43,553 bases of DNA, taken from an uncultured Verrucomicrobiota bacterium. GTDB lineage: Bacteria > Verrucomicrobiota > Kiritimatiellia > Kiritimatiellales > Tichowtungiaceae. Position 1 is the stretch's first letter, and each line of letters starts with the position of its first letter. The notes beneath the pieces are model-generated. The model saw only the letters and a program-made list of their open reading frames with translations. It ran no database searches and was not told the DNA's origin. Shown here piece by piece: positions 31,016-39,658 of this stretch. The position numbers and the translations under genes are program-made. The stretch covers positions 1-43,553 of the forward strand of contig CAIKWE010000025.1 in the NCBI GenBank assembly GCA_903831085.1, given 5' to 3'.

Positions 31016-31092
31016 TGCCATCACCATACGAGTTTTTTGAACACCGTCAAATCTTTTTGGTGCCATCACCGGAAACGCACCGTGCCGTCATC
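31016..31092. promoter_or_regulatory. Three repressor-type boxes TGCC(A/G)TCA(C/T)C
   Basis: Same-strand copies at 31016-31025 (TGCCATCACC), 31061-31070 (TGCCATCACC) and 31083-31092 (TGCCGTCATC). The first overlaps the promoter -10 region; the third is inside the phage-derived arm of attR. Confidence 0.65.
31023..31050 (-). promoter_or_regulatory. Sigma-70-type promoter of the repressor/early operon
   Basis: -35 TTGACG (31045-31050) and -10 TATGGT (31023-31028) with a 16-bp spacer, about 30 bp before the repressor start. Overlapped by an operator-like box. Confidence 0.55.
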
Positions 31093-31110
31093 TGATATAT
31101 TATGCGACGT
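31083..31110 (-). other. attR: half-degenerate dif-like site
   Basis: Shares spacer GATATA and the XerC-side arm TTATGCGACGT with attL exactly (17 bp). The XerD-side arm TGCCGTCATCT differs at most positions. This is the expected hybrid with a phage-derived XerD arm. Confidence 0.8.
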
Positions 31111-31407
31111 TAAGCATAGAAAGCTGGAATATGAGGGAATCTGATGATTTTCACTTAAGTCAGCCGCATGATCACTTAAAGTTCGGTTCCTCGCGGGTAA
31201 AACCCCTCAGGGACTCGTCTTCGCAGTCGGGAATTCCAGTGTTCGGAACATCTACTGCCAACAAGGCGAATGCCGATTCATATTCTCCTTGGAACTTATC
31301 TGTTGGAAACCCACCTGTCGGGTCCGGAATTGGAAACAACAGATTCAGCCCCTTAAAAAATTAGACCCAAAGCCCGCCCAAAACTCAACAGTTTCAAAAT
31401 ACCGGGG
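31111..31407. other. Intergenic DNA right of the provirus
   Basis: Host-side flank between attR and lepB. An open frame at 31131-31364 (77 codons) has no good ribosome-binding site and no recognisable family. I regard it as unlikely but not excluded. No clear terminator for lepB is seen. Confidence 0.4.
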
Positions 31408-32526
31408 TTAATTTTTTTCGGCAAGTCCGGCGCGATCGAACGGCCAGCAGACAAAGAATGCCGGACCGAGAATCTGCCGACGGTTGACGGGTCCGAAGTA
31501 GCGTCCGTCCAGACTCTGGCGGGTGTTGTCGCCGAAAAACAGATATTGGTCGTCTGGCGTCGTGATCGAGTCGCCAGGTTTGCCGATCAACGCCGGCGGA
31601 ACGGATCGGGAATCGGCGAATTGATAGCCGTCGTAATGCGGGTTGCTAAAGATTTTATCGAAGCGCGAATCGGTTGGTTTCTGGCCATTCACCAGCAGGT
31701 ATGGCGGAGCAACCGAGATGGTTTCGCCGGGCAGGCCGACCATACGTTTAATGTAATAGGCATCTCTACGAACCTGCGGATGGGTTAGTTCGCGGGTGTC
31801 GAAAACCGCGATATCCCCCCTCTTCGGCCGGACAAAATTGTATTTGATGCGGTTGACGAGAATGTAGTCACCACTCTTCACGACACCTTGAACCATCGGG
31901 TCGCCAGCTTTCAGGTCTTCGCCAAAGCGGCAAAACGAAATCAGTTTGTTCGGAATACGATGCGCGGCATTACCGATATAGAGTGTGCTGGTTTCGTCTG
32001 AGTTAATCTGTCCATAGAGGTGCGGCAATCCGTCGGCTCCCATTTGCGTCCGGATGCGTCCATCGGCCTTGGCCCGGACAATTTCATACCGTTCGCCGAA
32101 AAGAACCATATTGGCAATTTTCGCCAGCGGATTGCCGGATTTTATGGTCGATTCCTGTTTAATTGTAATCCCGTAAAGCGTCGGCTGCATCGAGCCGGTC
32201 GGGATTTTAAACGGCTGGAAAAAATAGGCACGAATGGCCATGGCGGCGGCAATGGCCACAAACAGTACTTCGACGTTTTCACGGATTTTTGGATGCTTGC
32301 GCGGTGGAGCCACTTTTTCACAGGTTTTAATGACCGCCTCGCCTGCTTTTTCCATCAACTCCCCTTCCCCGCTCTTGCGGGCAGCGCGGGCGATCTGTTC
32401 ACCGGTGCGCAACTGTTCGAGAGCCTTCGGGTCGGCGATGTCCTCATGCATATGCCGGATATGTCTGGCATAGTGCAGAACCTCTTTGAGTTCTTTGCGC
32501 GCTTTCCGGGTTTTGAAAAATTTCAT
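31408..32526 (-). CDS. lepB: Signal peptidase I
   Basis: A 372-residue S26 leader peptidase. N-terminal cytoplasmic extension (about 1-82), one membrane helix (about 86-104), then box B PTGSMQPTL with the nucleophile Ser112. Boxes D and E follow (RGDIAVF; FFGDNTRQSLDGRYFG). The general-base Lys of the family should fall in the segment ILVNRIKYNF; the family position seems to hold Arg226, with Lys228 two residues on. A spacer of about 100 residues after box B is longer than in E. coli. Five bases downstream of lepA on the minus strand, as lepA-lepB in many bacteria. Confidence 0.93.
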   Translation of the reverse strand: MKFFKTRKARKELKEVLHYARHIRHMHEDIADPKALEQLRTGEQIARAARKSGEGELMEKAGEAVIKTCEKVAPPRKHPKIRENVEVLFVAIAAAMAIRAYFFQPFKIPTGSMQPTLYGITIKQESTIKSGNPLAKIANMVLFGERYEIVRAKADGRIRTQMGADGLPHLYGQINSDETSTLYIGNAAHRIPNKLISFCRFGEDLKAGDPMVQGVVKSGDYILVNRIKYNFVRPKRGDIAVFDTRELTHPQVRRDAYYIKRMVGLPGETISVAPPYLLVNGQKPTDSRFDKIFSNPHYDGYQFADSRSVPPALIGKPGDSITTPDDQYLFFGDNTRQSLDGRYFGPVNRRQILGPAFFVCWPFDRAGLAEKN

Positions 32527-32531
32527 GTCGC

Positions 32532-34337
32532 CTATTCCTGCTTGGTTTTGAGCACCGCGATGAACGCTTCCTGCGGGATGTTCACTTTGCCGATACTCTT
32601 CATTTTCTTCTTACCCTCTTTTTGACGTTCGAGCAGTTTACGTTTGCGGGAAATATCGCCGCCGTAGCACTTGGCCGTCACATCTTTCCGGTAAGCCTGA
32701 ATCGTTTCGCGGGCGATAATCTTGCCGCCCAAGGCCGCCTGAATGGCCACGGTAAACGCCTGCTTCGGAATCACCTCTTTGAGGGATGCGCACATCTGGC
32801 GTCCGCGCGGGATCGCTTTGGAACGGTGCACGATCGACGAAAAGGCATCGACCGGCTCGCTGTGAATCAGGATATCCATCTTCACGAGATCGGACAGGCG
32901 GTAGTCGGCATATTCATAGTCCATGGAGGCATAGCCGCGGCTGATGCTCTTGAGCCGGTCGTAAAAATCGATCAGCACTTCATTGAGCGGCAGGTCGCAG
33001 GTGAGCATGACGCGCTGAGCGTCAATCGAGTCGGTGTGAATGATCTCGCCGCGTTTTTCCATTACCAGCTGCATCATGTCGCCCAGACAAACCGTCGGCG
33101 TGATGATGGTCGCTTTAATGAACGGCTCTTCCATGGTTTCAATCACGGTCGGATCCGGCAGATAGGTCGGATTGTCGATTTCAAGCGTCGTACCGTTTCT
33201 GAGTTTGATGCGGTAGATAACATTCGGATAAGAAGCGATGATATCAAGATCGAATTCGCGGCGCAGGCGCTCCTGCACGATTTCCATGTGGAGCAGACCG
33301 AGAAATCCGCAACGGAAGCCGAAGCCGAGCGCGACGGAAGATTCGGACTGATACGAAAAGGCGGCATCGTTCAGCCGCAGCTTATCAAGGCCTTTGCCGA
33401 GTTTTTCGTAGTCGCTGGTTTCAATCGGATAAATACCGGCAAAAACCATGGGATGGATTTCTTTGAAGCCCGGCAAGGCATCCGTAGCCGGATTGCGCAA
33501 AGAAGTCATCGTGTCGCCAATCTGGATTTCCGAAGAGTCTTTGATGTTGGCGATCACGTAGCCGACGGTTCCCTCGGTCAGCTCCTTACGGACTTCCTGA
33601 TCGGGCGTAAAGACGCCGACTTCTTTGATTTCATATTCCTGGCCGGTGCTCATCATGCGCACTTTTTCGCCAGCCTTCAGGTGGCCGCTAAACAGGCGCA
33701 TGTAAACCACCACGCCGCGGAAAGCGTCGTATTTGGAATCGAAAACGAGTCCGCGTGTGGCGTTGTCCTTTGACGGCGTAGGCGATGGAATGCGCTCCAC
33801 GACCGCTTCGAGCAGTTCCGCCACCCCCAGCCCGGACTTGGCGCTCACTTGCAGACAGTTCGTCGCATCAATGGCGAGCAGCTCTTCGATCTGACGCGCC
33901 ACAAGTTCCGGCTGTGCGCTGGGCAGTTCAACTTTATTCAGGACGGGCACAACCGTCAGGTTATGCTCGGCGGCCAGAAACGCATTGGAAACCGTTTGGG
34001 CTTCAACACCCTGCGCGGCATCCACAACAAGGATGGCTCCTTCACAGGCCTGCAGACTGCGGGAAACTTCGTAGGAAAAATCCACATGACCGGGTGTGTC
34101 GATCAGGTTGAAAAGATATTCTTTGCCGTCTTTCGCAACGTACTTCATGGAAACCGGATGCGCCTTGATTGTGATGCCGCGCTCGCGTTCCAGATCCATA
34201 GCATCGAGCACCTGCTCTTTCATTTTGCGGGCTTCGATGGTGCCGGTCAGTTGCAGGATACGGTCAGCCAGCGTGGACTTGCCGTGGTCAATGTGGGCGA
34301 TAATCGAGAAGTTCCGGATGCGGGAAAGGTCAGTCAT
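32532..34337 (-). CDS. lepA: Elongation factor 4 (LepA)
   Basis: A 601-residue translational GTPase. G1 AHIDHGKST, G2 region RGITIKAHPV, G3 DTPGHVDF, G4 NKVE, and the LepA-specific C-terminal domain (GFRCGFLGLLHMEIVQERLRREF; KMKSIGKVNIPQEAFIAVL at the end). I place the start at 34337 (MTDLSRIRNF); the open frame extends 18 codons further into low-complexity repeat sequence. It acts on stalled ribosomes. Confidence 0.96.
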   Translation of the reverse strand: MTDLSRIRNFSIIAHIDHGKSTLADRILQLTGTIEARKMKEQVLDAMDLERERGITIKAHPVSMKYVAKDGKEYLFNLIDTPGHVDFSYEVSRSLQACEGAILVVDAAQGVEAQTVSNAFLAAEHNLTVVPVLNKVELPSAQPELVARQIEELLAIDATNCLQVSAKSGLGVAELLEAVVERIPSPTPSKDNATRGLVFDSKYDAFRGVVVYMRLFSGHLKAGEKVRMMSTGQEYEIKEVGVFTPDQEVRKELTEGTVGYVIANIKDSSEIQIGDTMTSLRNPATDALPGFKEIHPMVFAGIYPIETSDYEKLGKGLDKLRLNDAAFSYQSESSVALGFGFRCGFLGLLHMEIVQERLRREFDLDIIASYPNVIYRIKLRNGTTLEIDNPTYLPDPTVIETMEEPFIKATIITPTVCLGDMMQLVMEKRGEIIHTDSIDAQRVMLTCDLPLNEVLIDFYDRLKSISRGYASMDYEYADYRLSDLVKMDILIHSEPVDAFSSIVHRSKAIPRGRQMCASLKEVIPKQAFTVAIQAALGGKIIARETIQAYRKDVTAKCYGGDISRKRKLLERQKEGKKKMKSIGKVNIPQEAFIAVLKTKQE

Positions 34338-34359
34338 TTTAGATTTTCGATTGGAGATT

Positions 34360-35034
34360 TCAGATTTTTGAACAATAGACGGCTTCGGCATTTGCGCGCA
34401 TTTGCGCGACAGCCGCCTTCATATCCGGAGCTTTAAACAGCGATGTGCCGGCCACAAACAGGTTGGCACCGTGCGCCGCCGCTGGCTTCACGGTTTCCAG
34501 ATCAATGCCGCCGTCAATTGAGATCAGCATGTCCGGGTAGCGACTGCGAACCGCCGCCACCTTGGCCTCGGCGGCGGCAATATATTTCTGGCCGCCGAAA
34601 CCGGGGTTGACTGACATGATGAGCACTTCATCTGCCAGCCCTTTTTCCAAACATTGGAAAATAGATTCCACCGGTGTCGGCGGATTCACCGTGATGCCGC
34701 TTTTGCAGCCGAGCCCGCGGATTTTTTTAAGGGTATCTTCGACATCACAGTCGGCCTCAATATGAATCAGGATCGTGTCCGCGCCAGCTTTGGCAAATGC
34801 CTCGATGTGATTTTGCGGCTGAAGCAACATCAGGTGAACATCCATTGGCAGATTTGTCACACGGTCGGCCATAGCGACCACGGCGGGCCCCATGCTGATA
34901 TTCGGAACAAAAACACCGTCCATAATATCCATGTGGATCTGGTCGGCCCCTGCCCTTTCGCACTGACGGATGGCGGCTTCCAGATTCCCCATATCAGCCG
35001 CCAGAATGGACGGCATAATTTCAATCTTCGGCAT
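34360..35034 (-). CDS. rpe: Ribulose-phosphate 3-epimerase
   Basis: A 224-residue TIM-barrel enzyme of the pentose phosphate pathway interconverting ribulose 5-phosphate and xylulose 5-phosphate. Motifs: PSILAADMGNL (3-phosphate/metal side), HMDIMDGVFVPN (metal His, catalytic Asp), VHLMLLQP, MSVNPGFGGQKY (phosphate loop) and ISIDGGI (second catalytic Asp). Start at 35034 has AAGGAA; the longer upstream frame is not supported. A dispersed dyad lies inside the gene (34645-34659). Confidence 0.95.
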   Translation of the reverse strand: MPKIEIMPSILAADMGNLEAAIRQCERAGADQIHMDIMDGVFVPNISMGPAVVAMADRVTNLPMDVHLMLLQPQNHIEAFAKAGADTILIHIEADCDVEDTLKKIRGLGCKSGITVNPPTPVESIFQCLEKGLADEVLIMSVNPGFGGQKYIAAAEAKVAAVRSRYPDMLISIDGGIDLETVKPAAAHGANLFVAGTSLFKAPDMKAAVAQMRANAEAVYCSKI

Positions 35035-35125
35035 ACTGTTTCCTTGGAAAAATGTGAGCAGGGAAGCTACCCGACCTGTTCTCAAAAAGCAAGAAGAGCG
35101 GGCTTTATTTGCCGCCGGAAACAAA

Positions 35126-35157
35126 AAAACCGCCCCAGATGTCCCAAGGGCGGTTTT
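35126..35157 (-). terminator. Intrinsic terminator after the lpoB-like gene
   Basis: 10-bp stem AAAACCGCCC / GGGCGGTTTT followed by more Ts on the minus strand. Ends the minus-strand envelope operon before rpe. Confidence 0.88.
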
Positions 35158-35175
35158 CGAGAAAAGTCGGTGGAT

Positions 35176-35778
35176 TTACCAGTTGATAACCGGCTTGGTG
35201 CTCTCTTTGCGAATTTCCTGTTCGTCGGCCCAGACAAGTTCTCCGGTCTTGAGATCTTTCAGGAACATAGAGAATTTGTAGTACTGGTCGGTTGTGCGAC
35301 CATCGACATTCTTGATTTCCGACAGTGTTCCGGTCAGATACATATCCAGCGCGGTCTGCTGTCCAGCTTTGACCGCCTTAGAAGAGTCGACCAAACCCAG
35401 CTGATTTTCCTGATTGATCCGTTCGACATCCGTCGCCGCCGTTCCGATCGACGACCGATCCACAAAGCGGAACATACCGGAGCGCAGAAGTTGCATGCGA
35501 ACCGACTCGGTCAGACTGATCATATCAATGTGCTGCATGGTGCGGTTTTTCATCGGCTCGACATCCAGTACAGGACGGCGGCCGCCGACGGCTTCTTTAA
35601 CACCCGGAGCAACGAGCAGAGATTCCACCATCTTCTCGACGGTGCGACGAATATCCTGCGGCTCAATTCTGGTCGTCGAAGCTGTGCGATCAAGCGGCAC
35701 TTCCTTCACCTGGGTGGCGCATCCGCTTAGAAGCGTTGCGCAGCAAATCAGACACAGCGAGAAATATACTTTTTTCAT
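35176..35778 (-). CDS. LpoB-like penicillin-binding-protein activator lipoprotein
   Basis: 200 residues from the ATG at 35778 (AAGGAAC; an ATG two codons upstream is possible). Lipobox LLSGC. The mature chain matches the LpoB/YcfM family: RPVLDVEPMKNRTMQHIDM, SLTESVRMQLLRSGMFRFVDR, DMYLTGTLSEIKN, YYKFSMFLKDLKTGELVW. In E. coli LpoB stimulates PBP1b from the outer membrane. Here it sits with a YcfL-like gene, the same pairing as ycfL-lpoB in E. coli. Confidence 0.85.
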   Translation of the reverse strand: MKKVYFSLCLICCATLLSGCATQVKEVPLDRTASTTRIEPQDIRRTVEKMVESLLVAPGVKEAVGGRRPVLDVEPMKNRTMQHIDMISLTESVRMQLLRSGMFRFVDRSSIGTAATDVERINQENQLGLVDSSKAVKAGQQTALDMYLTGTLSEIKNVDGRTTDQYYKFSMFLKDLKTGELVWADEQEIRKESTKPVINW

Positions 35779-35796
35779 ATGCATTGTTCCTTTCGT

Positions 35797-36219
35797 TTAT
35801 TCAGCTTGAGATGTTTCACGGACACGGACTTTGGAGGAAACCGCTGCGGGCGAGTTAGCCACACCGGTCACCGTCACCCCGTCGTGTCCTTCGATGATCA
35901 GATTCCGGTAGGTCTTAGTCTGGGGATCGATTTCCATGCCATTGGCATCGAACCAGCAGATGCGGTAGTCAACACGCAGCACTTTGTTGCGGTCAGATGC
36001 CAAGGTGATGTGAACCCGCTTTAAGCCGTTGACCTCATCATAAGTTGTCTTTGTCACGGCCACACGGTGTGCCAGACGGGCGTTCTCCGTAATAATCGTG
36101 GATGCCCCGGTCAGGTGGTCGGTCTTAACGATTGTTCCAGAGGTATTCTTGCAGCCGCTGAGTCCGGCCAGACCTGCCGCCACAATGGCAACGGTGATCA
36201 TGCTTTTTGATATTTTCAT
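35797..36219 (-). CDS. YcfL-like (DUF1425) lipoprotein
   Basis: 140 residues. Lipobox GLSGC (Cys23). The mature domain shows the DUF1425 pattern (VHITLASDRNKVLRVDYRICWFDANGMEID, then FDGVTVTGVANSPAAV-like ending). Role unknown even in E. coli; genetically tied to lpoB. Its start overlaps the stop of the COG3014-like gene by four bases. Confidence 0.8.
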   Translation of the reverse strand: MKISKSMITVAIVAAGLAGLSGCKNTSGTIVKTDHLTGASTIITENARLAHRVAVTKTTYDEVNGLKRVHITLASDRNKVLRVDYRICWFDANGMEIDPQTKTYRNLIIEGHDGVTVTGVANSPAAVSSKVRVRETSQAE

Positions 36220-37781
36220 AATACAGTCTCCTTACTGGTTACTGATTCAACGCCTGGGTTGGTCGAGATCGTTTCATTCACGACGCCCGATACTCCGTTT
36301 GTGTAAAAAGGATTATTAAACTGCTGATAGGTCGGTGGCAATCCTTTCCCTGATAATGAAGCGGTCGCCGCAACTGCGATTCCGCCGGTATCGGCAATCC
36401 AGATCAACCGGGTTTCGCCTTCGTTTACTGTAATCGGAATGGTCAAGGTTGCTCTGCTGACCGGACTGCGGCATTCCAGCATATGCGTTCCGGCCGAAAT
36501 GGATCCTCTATAAAGTTGTGTCGCCATCGGGATGGAATACCATGCGCGAGTATCCGAAGTGGAAGCCAGCGACGAAACCGCATTAATCGCCATCATGCCC
36601 AGTTTCATCATGTCATCATTCTGATTGTTGACCACCTGCTGTGCGGCAACTTTGGTTACAGCCCGGGTAACATTGCGAACCACGATACCGGGCATTTTTT
36701 CTTTCAGGTCGCGATAGGCAAGCGACTGAAGATAAACCGCTGGCTCCGCAACGCCAAGTTCCTCGCCATTTTCCACAAGGGTCAGCGGAGACGGTGTATA
36801 AGCTGGATCGCTGTAAAAAGGAAAATCAACCGATACCAAGGTGATCGCACCACGGAAATCGGGAATCGGGAGCGGAATTTTTTCAGCACGGCGCTGAGAA
36901 ATCAACGAGTCCTCATAGAGCACAACAATTTCAGTTGATCCGCGCGTCAGACTCTTCACGTCCATATTGTTCTGCAACACCAGATCAAGGAAGGCCTGCC
37001 GATCCTGCGTCTGCAAAAGGCGGAGAAAATCTTTTACGATGCACGGATTTTGCGGAGAAAGCTCCCATGCCTTGCGATAACAGAGCGTCGCATTGGCCGT
37101 ATCGCCCTGCTTTTCAAAAATCAGCCCGCAAAAATACCACGCCAGTCCGTTTTCATGAGAACTGCGCGTGCGCTCCAGCGCCGGCCCCATCGTTTCCATT
37201 TTGGCGTTGACCGCCGCCATCGCCTTGGCCTTCGTGGCATCAGCTGTTGTCTGATTATTCCCCACTTCCTTTGAATATTTCTCCGCAATCGCATCCTGAG
37301 CAAACACGGTTCGCCGCGCTTCAACGCCAGCTCCCTGAGGATCACCGCTGAACAGATAGTTGAGCGTCTGATAGTGCAGGAGTTGAATAATTTCATACGG
37401 CGAGAGCTGATACTTGCGAACGGTATCATCCGCAACAGTCGAAGCGGCAACGGTCGAACCAAGCGACCCGACCCGGATAACCGGGCCGGTTTCGGTTTCC
37501 TCAAGAACCTTGTCGATGGCCGTCGCGAAATCAGCGCGGCTTCCAGCGAAGTCGCCCGAAAGCATTTTTATGCGGCCACTCTCGAGATAACCGAGATCCT
37601 TGCTGAATGCGCTCAGCTTCAGCTTTTCAGACCACGTCAACGCCGAGGCCATATCACCGGCTTTCAGCCTTGTGAGGGCGATTCCAGAACCTGCGCTGTG
37701 CGTTGCACACCCTGCTGTCAACAGAGTTACGGCAACGAGCAGAAGCCATCCTGCACGATTAACATGAACATACGGCATCAA
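36216..37781 (-). CDS. COG3014-like TPR lipoprotein
   Basis: 521 residues. Lipobox LLTAGC. TPR-like helical pairs cover about 40-270, with a standard TPR at GLAWYFCGLIFEKQGDTANATLCYRKAWELSPQNP. A beta-rich C-terminal domain includes PLPIPDFRGAITLVSVDFPFYSDP and RAWYSIPMATQLYRGSI. Proteins of this type occur next to LpoB and YcfL homologues in many Gram-negative bacteria. Likely an outer-membrane accessory; mechanism unknown. Confidence 0.75.
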   Translation of the reverse strand: MMPYVHVNRAGWLLLVAVTLLTAGCATHSAGSGIALTRLKAGDMASALTWSEKLKLSAFSKDLGYLESGRIKMLSGDFAGSRADFATAIDKVLEETETGPVIRVGSLGSTVAASTVADDTVRKYQLSPYEIIQLLHYQTLNYLFSGDPQGAGVEARRTVFAQDAIAEKYSKEVGNNQTTADATKAKAMAAVNAKMETMGPALERTRSSHENGLAWYFCGLIFEKQGDTANATLCYRKAWELSPQNPCIVKDFLRLLQTQDRQAFLDLVLQNNMDVKSLTRGSTEIVVLYEDSLISQRRAEKIPLPIPDFRGAITLVSVDFPFYSDPAYTPSPLTLVENGEELGVAEPAVYLQSLAYRDLKEKMPGIVVRNVTRAVTKVAAQQVVNNQNDDMMKLGMMAINAVSSLASTSDTRAWYSIPMATQLYRGSISAGTHMLECRSPVSRATLTIPITVNEGETRLIWIADTGGIAVAATASLSGKGLPPTYQQFNNPFYTNGVSGVVNETISTNPGVESVTSKETVL

Positions 37782-37797
37782 CGCACTCTTTCTGCAA

Positions 37798-38907
37798 TCA
37801 CCGGCCGACGGCGTTGATCAAACCCTGCTGCTGGATTTCTTTTTTCTCCAGATTGATTTCGCTGCCTTTGTTGCCGACCGAAACATCGCGCCACGCGGCG
37901 GTATCGAAGTTGACCTTCACTCCTTTTAGCGCCATCGCTTCGGCGTAGTCCTTGGCAATCTGCGCTTTCAGTTTTTCCAAGGATTGGAAACGTTGCAGGC
38001 CGGCGTCGGAAAGTTCCAGACCGACTTTGAAGTTGCTGCCGTTTTGAATGTTAACGGTCTGTTGCCAGTCTTTCATCCACTGGCGCGAAATACGCATCTG
38101 ATGCATCCCCGGAGCGACCTGAAAGGTTCCCGGTGAAGAGCCGACCGCGGCTCCGTCAATTTGAACCGTCGCCCCGCCAACGACATGGCGCATTTCATCG
38201 AGCAGCGCATTCGGAGCCCGCACACCGGATTCCAGTCCTTGGATCAGTTCATCAATAGTCGTGCTGACCGTAAAGCTGACCAGCTGAACCGGAGCCGCCT
38301 CAACACGGCGCCAGGTCTTCGATTTCTCAGCAATCTTTTCGCCGGTTTCTTTGGCCCAGGCATCCAGCAGATCGTTGTAATAGAAACTCGCATCGGTTCC
38401 AGCGGCATTTTCTGCGGTCACCGGATACTTGCGTGTCCAGTTGTCGCCATAAACCGACGACCCCTGCACGGCTTCATTGACTTTAACCGTCATGCGAAGC
38501 GCGAAACTGACCATCTGCTTGCCGCTCACGGTCAACGAAGCACGGTCTATCGAAATAATGGAAGCCGTCATCACGTAGTCCGCGCCGAGCATTTGGCCAA
38601 CGCGCACCGTTGAGCCGCCGGTAAAAACGCCATCAACCAGCCCGGCACGCTCTTCCGCCGTGGTAACCTTAAAGCGGTTAAAACCGGAAGCAATTTCGGC
38701 CTGATCCATAACAATCATCCCTGCCCCGGCCAGTTCGGCGGAAATCCGGTCGCGGACGCCGTCGACCATATCGTCCATTCCAGGAACCTTACTCTGGTTT
38801 TTGACAAAGATGGCGATTTTCGGACTCACAGCCGGAGCCTGTGCTGAGGCAAATGAACCGCACAGACAAGCCAGCACAAACAGAGGGATACATTTTTTAA
38901 TATTCAT
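37798..38907 (-). CDS. CsgG-like exported protein with PEGA domain
   Basis: 369 residues from the ATG at 38907 (the longer frame begins upstream without support). Signal peptide ends SFASAQ. The N-terminal domain (about 25-200) resembles CsgG/LpoB-type folds: KIAIFVKNQS, DRISAELAGAGMIVMDQ, GQMLGADYVMTASIISID. A PEGA domain (about 260-320: GGATVQIDGAAVGSSPGTFQVAPGMHQMRIS) and a charged C-terminus follow. No lipobox, so it is not itself a canonical CsgG pore. Contains one dispersed dyad (37975-37989). Confidence 0.75.
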   Translation of the reverse strand: MNIKKCIPLFVLACLCGSFASAQAPAVSPKIAIFVKNQSKVPGMDDMVDGVRDRISAELAGAGMIVMDQAEIASGFNRFKVTTAEERAGLVDGVFTGGSTVRVGQMLGADYVMTASIISIDRASLTVSGKQMVSFALRMTVKVNEAVQGSSVYGDNWTRKYPVTAENAAGTDASFYYNDLLDAWAKETGEKIAEKSKTWRRVEAAPVQLVSFTVSTTIDELIQGLESGVRAPNALLDEMRHVVGGATVQIDGAAVGSSPGTFQVAPGMHQMRISRQWMKDWQQTVNIQNGSNFKVGLELSDAGLQRFQSLEKLKAQIAKDYAEAMALKGVKVNFDTAAWRDVSVGNKGSEINLEKKEIQQQGLINAVGR

Positions 38908-38929
38908 AGGGTTTCCTTTGTTTATATTA

Positions 38930-39427
38930 TTAGAAGAGGAAGTTAAGAACCGGCAGGAAAGGAACGTCGCTGTTTTCAATCACATTGACGACACCAATCT
39001 GGCATCCCCGCATAAGACGCGTATGATTGACCACCCCGATCTGAAGTCCGGACATATCATCGGCGCCGTTGAAAAGACCAATTTGCAGCGCGCTAACCTG
39101 ATGAGAAACAACATTCACCAGCCCGACCTGAAGTCCGGTAAAATCCTTCTCAACATAGTTCACCACAAAACAGGCTTCCAATCCGATCACATCGCCCGTT
39201 GCATGATTCACCAGAACACCAGCATCCACTCCGGTTAAATTTCTGCATTTGCCATAAAAAAGATCAACGCGCAGCCCGCAGACATCCCATTTTTCAGACG
39301 GAGCCTGTGCAGGGTTGAACCAGCCCATCATGACAGGTGTCATGGGGGTCGGCTCTTCGGCGGAAACGGCTTGTATGCTGGCAGTCAAAACCAGCGCTAT
39401 TACGATCATCAACCACATACTTTTCAT
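38930..39427 (-). CDS. LA_2272-type surface repeat protein
   Basis: 165 residues with a signal peptide (ends AVSAE). About seven short repeats of the type GLQVGLVNVV / ALQIGLFNGA / GLQIGVVNH follow, which form a beta-solenoid-like ladder typical of LA_2272 surface repeat proteins. Function unknown. First gene of the minus-strand arm, divergent from the repeat-protein operon. Confidence 0.8.
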   Translation of the reverse strand: MKSMWLMIVIALVLTASIQAVSAEEPTPMTPVMMGWFNPAQAPSEKWDVCGLRVDLFYGKCRNLTGVDAGVLVNHATGDVIGLEACFVVNYVEKDFTGLQVGLVNVVSHQVSALQIGLFNGADDMSGLQIGVVNHTRLMRGCQIGVVNVIENSDVPFLPVLNFLF

Positions 39428-39541
39428 ACTGTTCCTCCCGGAGTTATCGACGGCTAAAACGAGCTAACTGCCGCACATTCTGGGAACACAGCCCCTCTAA
39501 AACAAGAAGAAAACCTGCCCTTCGAAAACGAAAAACAATCC

Positions 39542-39570
39542 TTGCTGTACGCCATACGATCTAGTTAAAT
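39542..39570 (+). promoter_or_regulatory. Possible promoter of the solenoid-protein gene
   Basis: TTGCTG (39542-39547), 17 bp, TTAAAT (39565-39570). Each half is an imperfect match. A bulged hairpin AGGTTCGGAA / TTCCGGAACCT (about 39586-39611) follows in the leader. Confidence 0.3.
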
Positions 39571-39658
39571 GATCACAATCGGAAGAGGTTCGGAAAGGGT
39601 TCCGGAACCTGCAGAGAGGATACAAAAAGGTAGCCAAAAGCTAAGGAGAAGTTGGATT

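Larger units (their letters stand above)
19342..31110. mobile_element. Xer/dif-integrated provirus of a tailless (double-jelly-roll type) phage
   Basis: An 11.7-kb block bounded by dif-like sites at 19342-19369 and 31083-31110 that share 17 identical bases. Excision across the shared spacer would give a circle of 11,741 bp. Inside are about 29 mostly minus-strand genes running from right to left in phage order: repressor, small early genes, replication initiator, packaging ATPase, protease, terminator, capsid protein, membrane proteins, lysis genes, exported proteins. There is no terminase, portal, tail or integrase gene. A jelly-roll-like capsid candidate plus an A32-like ATPase plus many single-helix membrane proteins is the gene complement of PRD1/PM2-like viruses. 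None of the host-wide TTCCAA-N3-TTGGAA dyads falls inside, supporting separate ancestry. Genome size is near that of PM2 (about 10 kb). Confidence 0.85.

Noticed and set aside
31131-31364. 77-codon gene just right of attR
   Set aside because: No ribosome-binding site, low-complexity Ser/Pro/Gly content and no recognisable domain; kept only as a note on the intergenic region.
32622-33773. 383-codon open frame on the plus strand
   Set aside because: Fully antisense to lepA; composition typical of a shadow frame.
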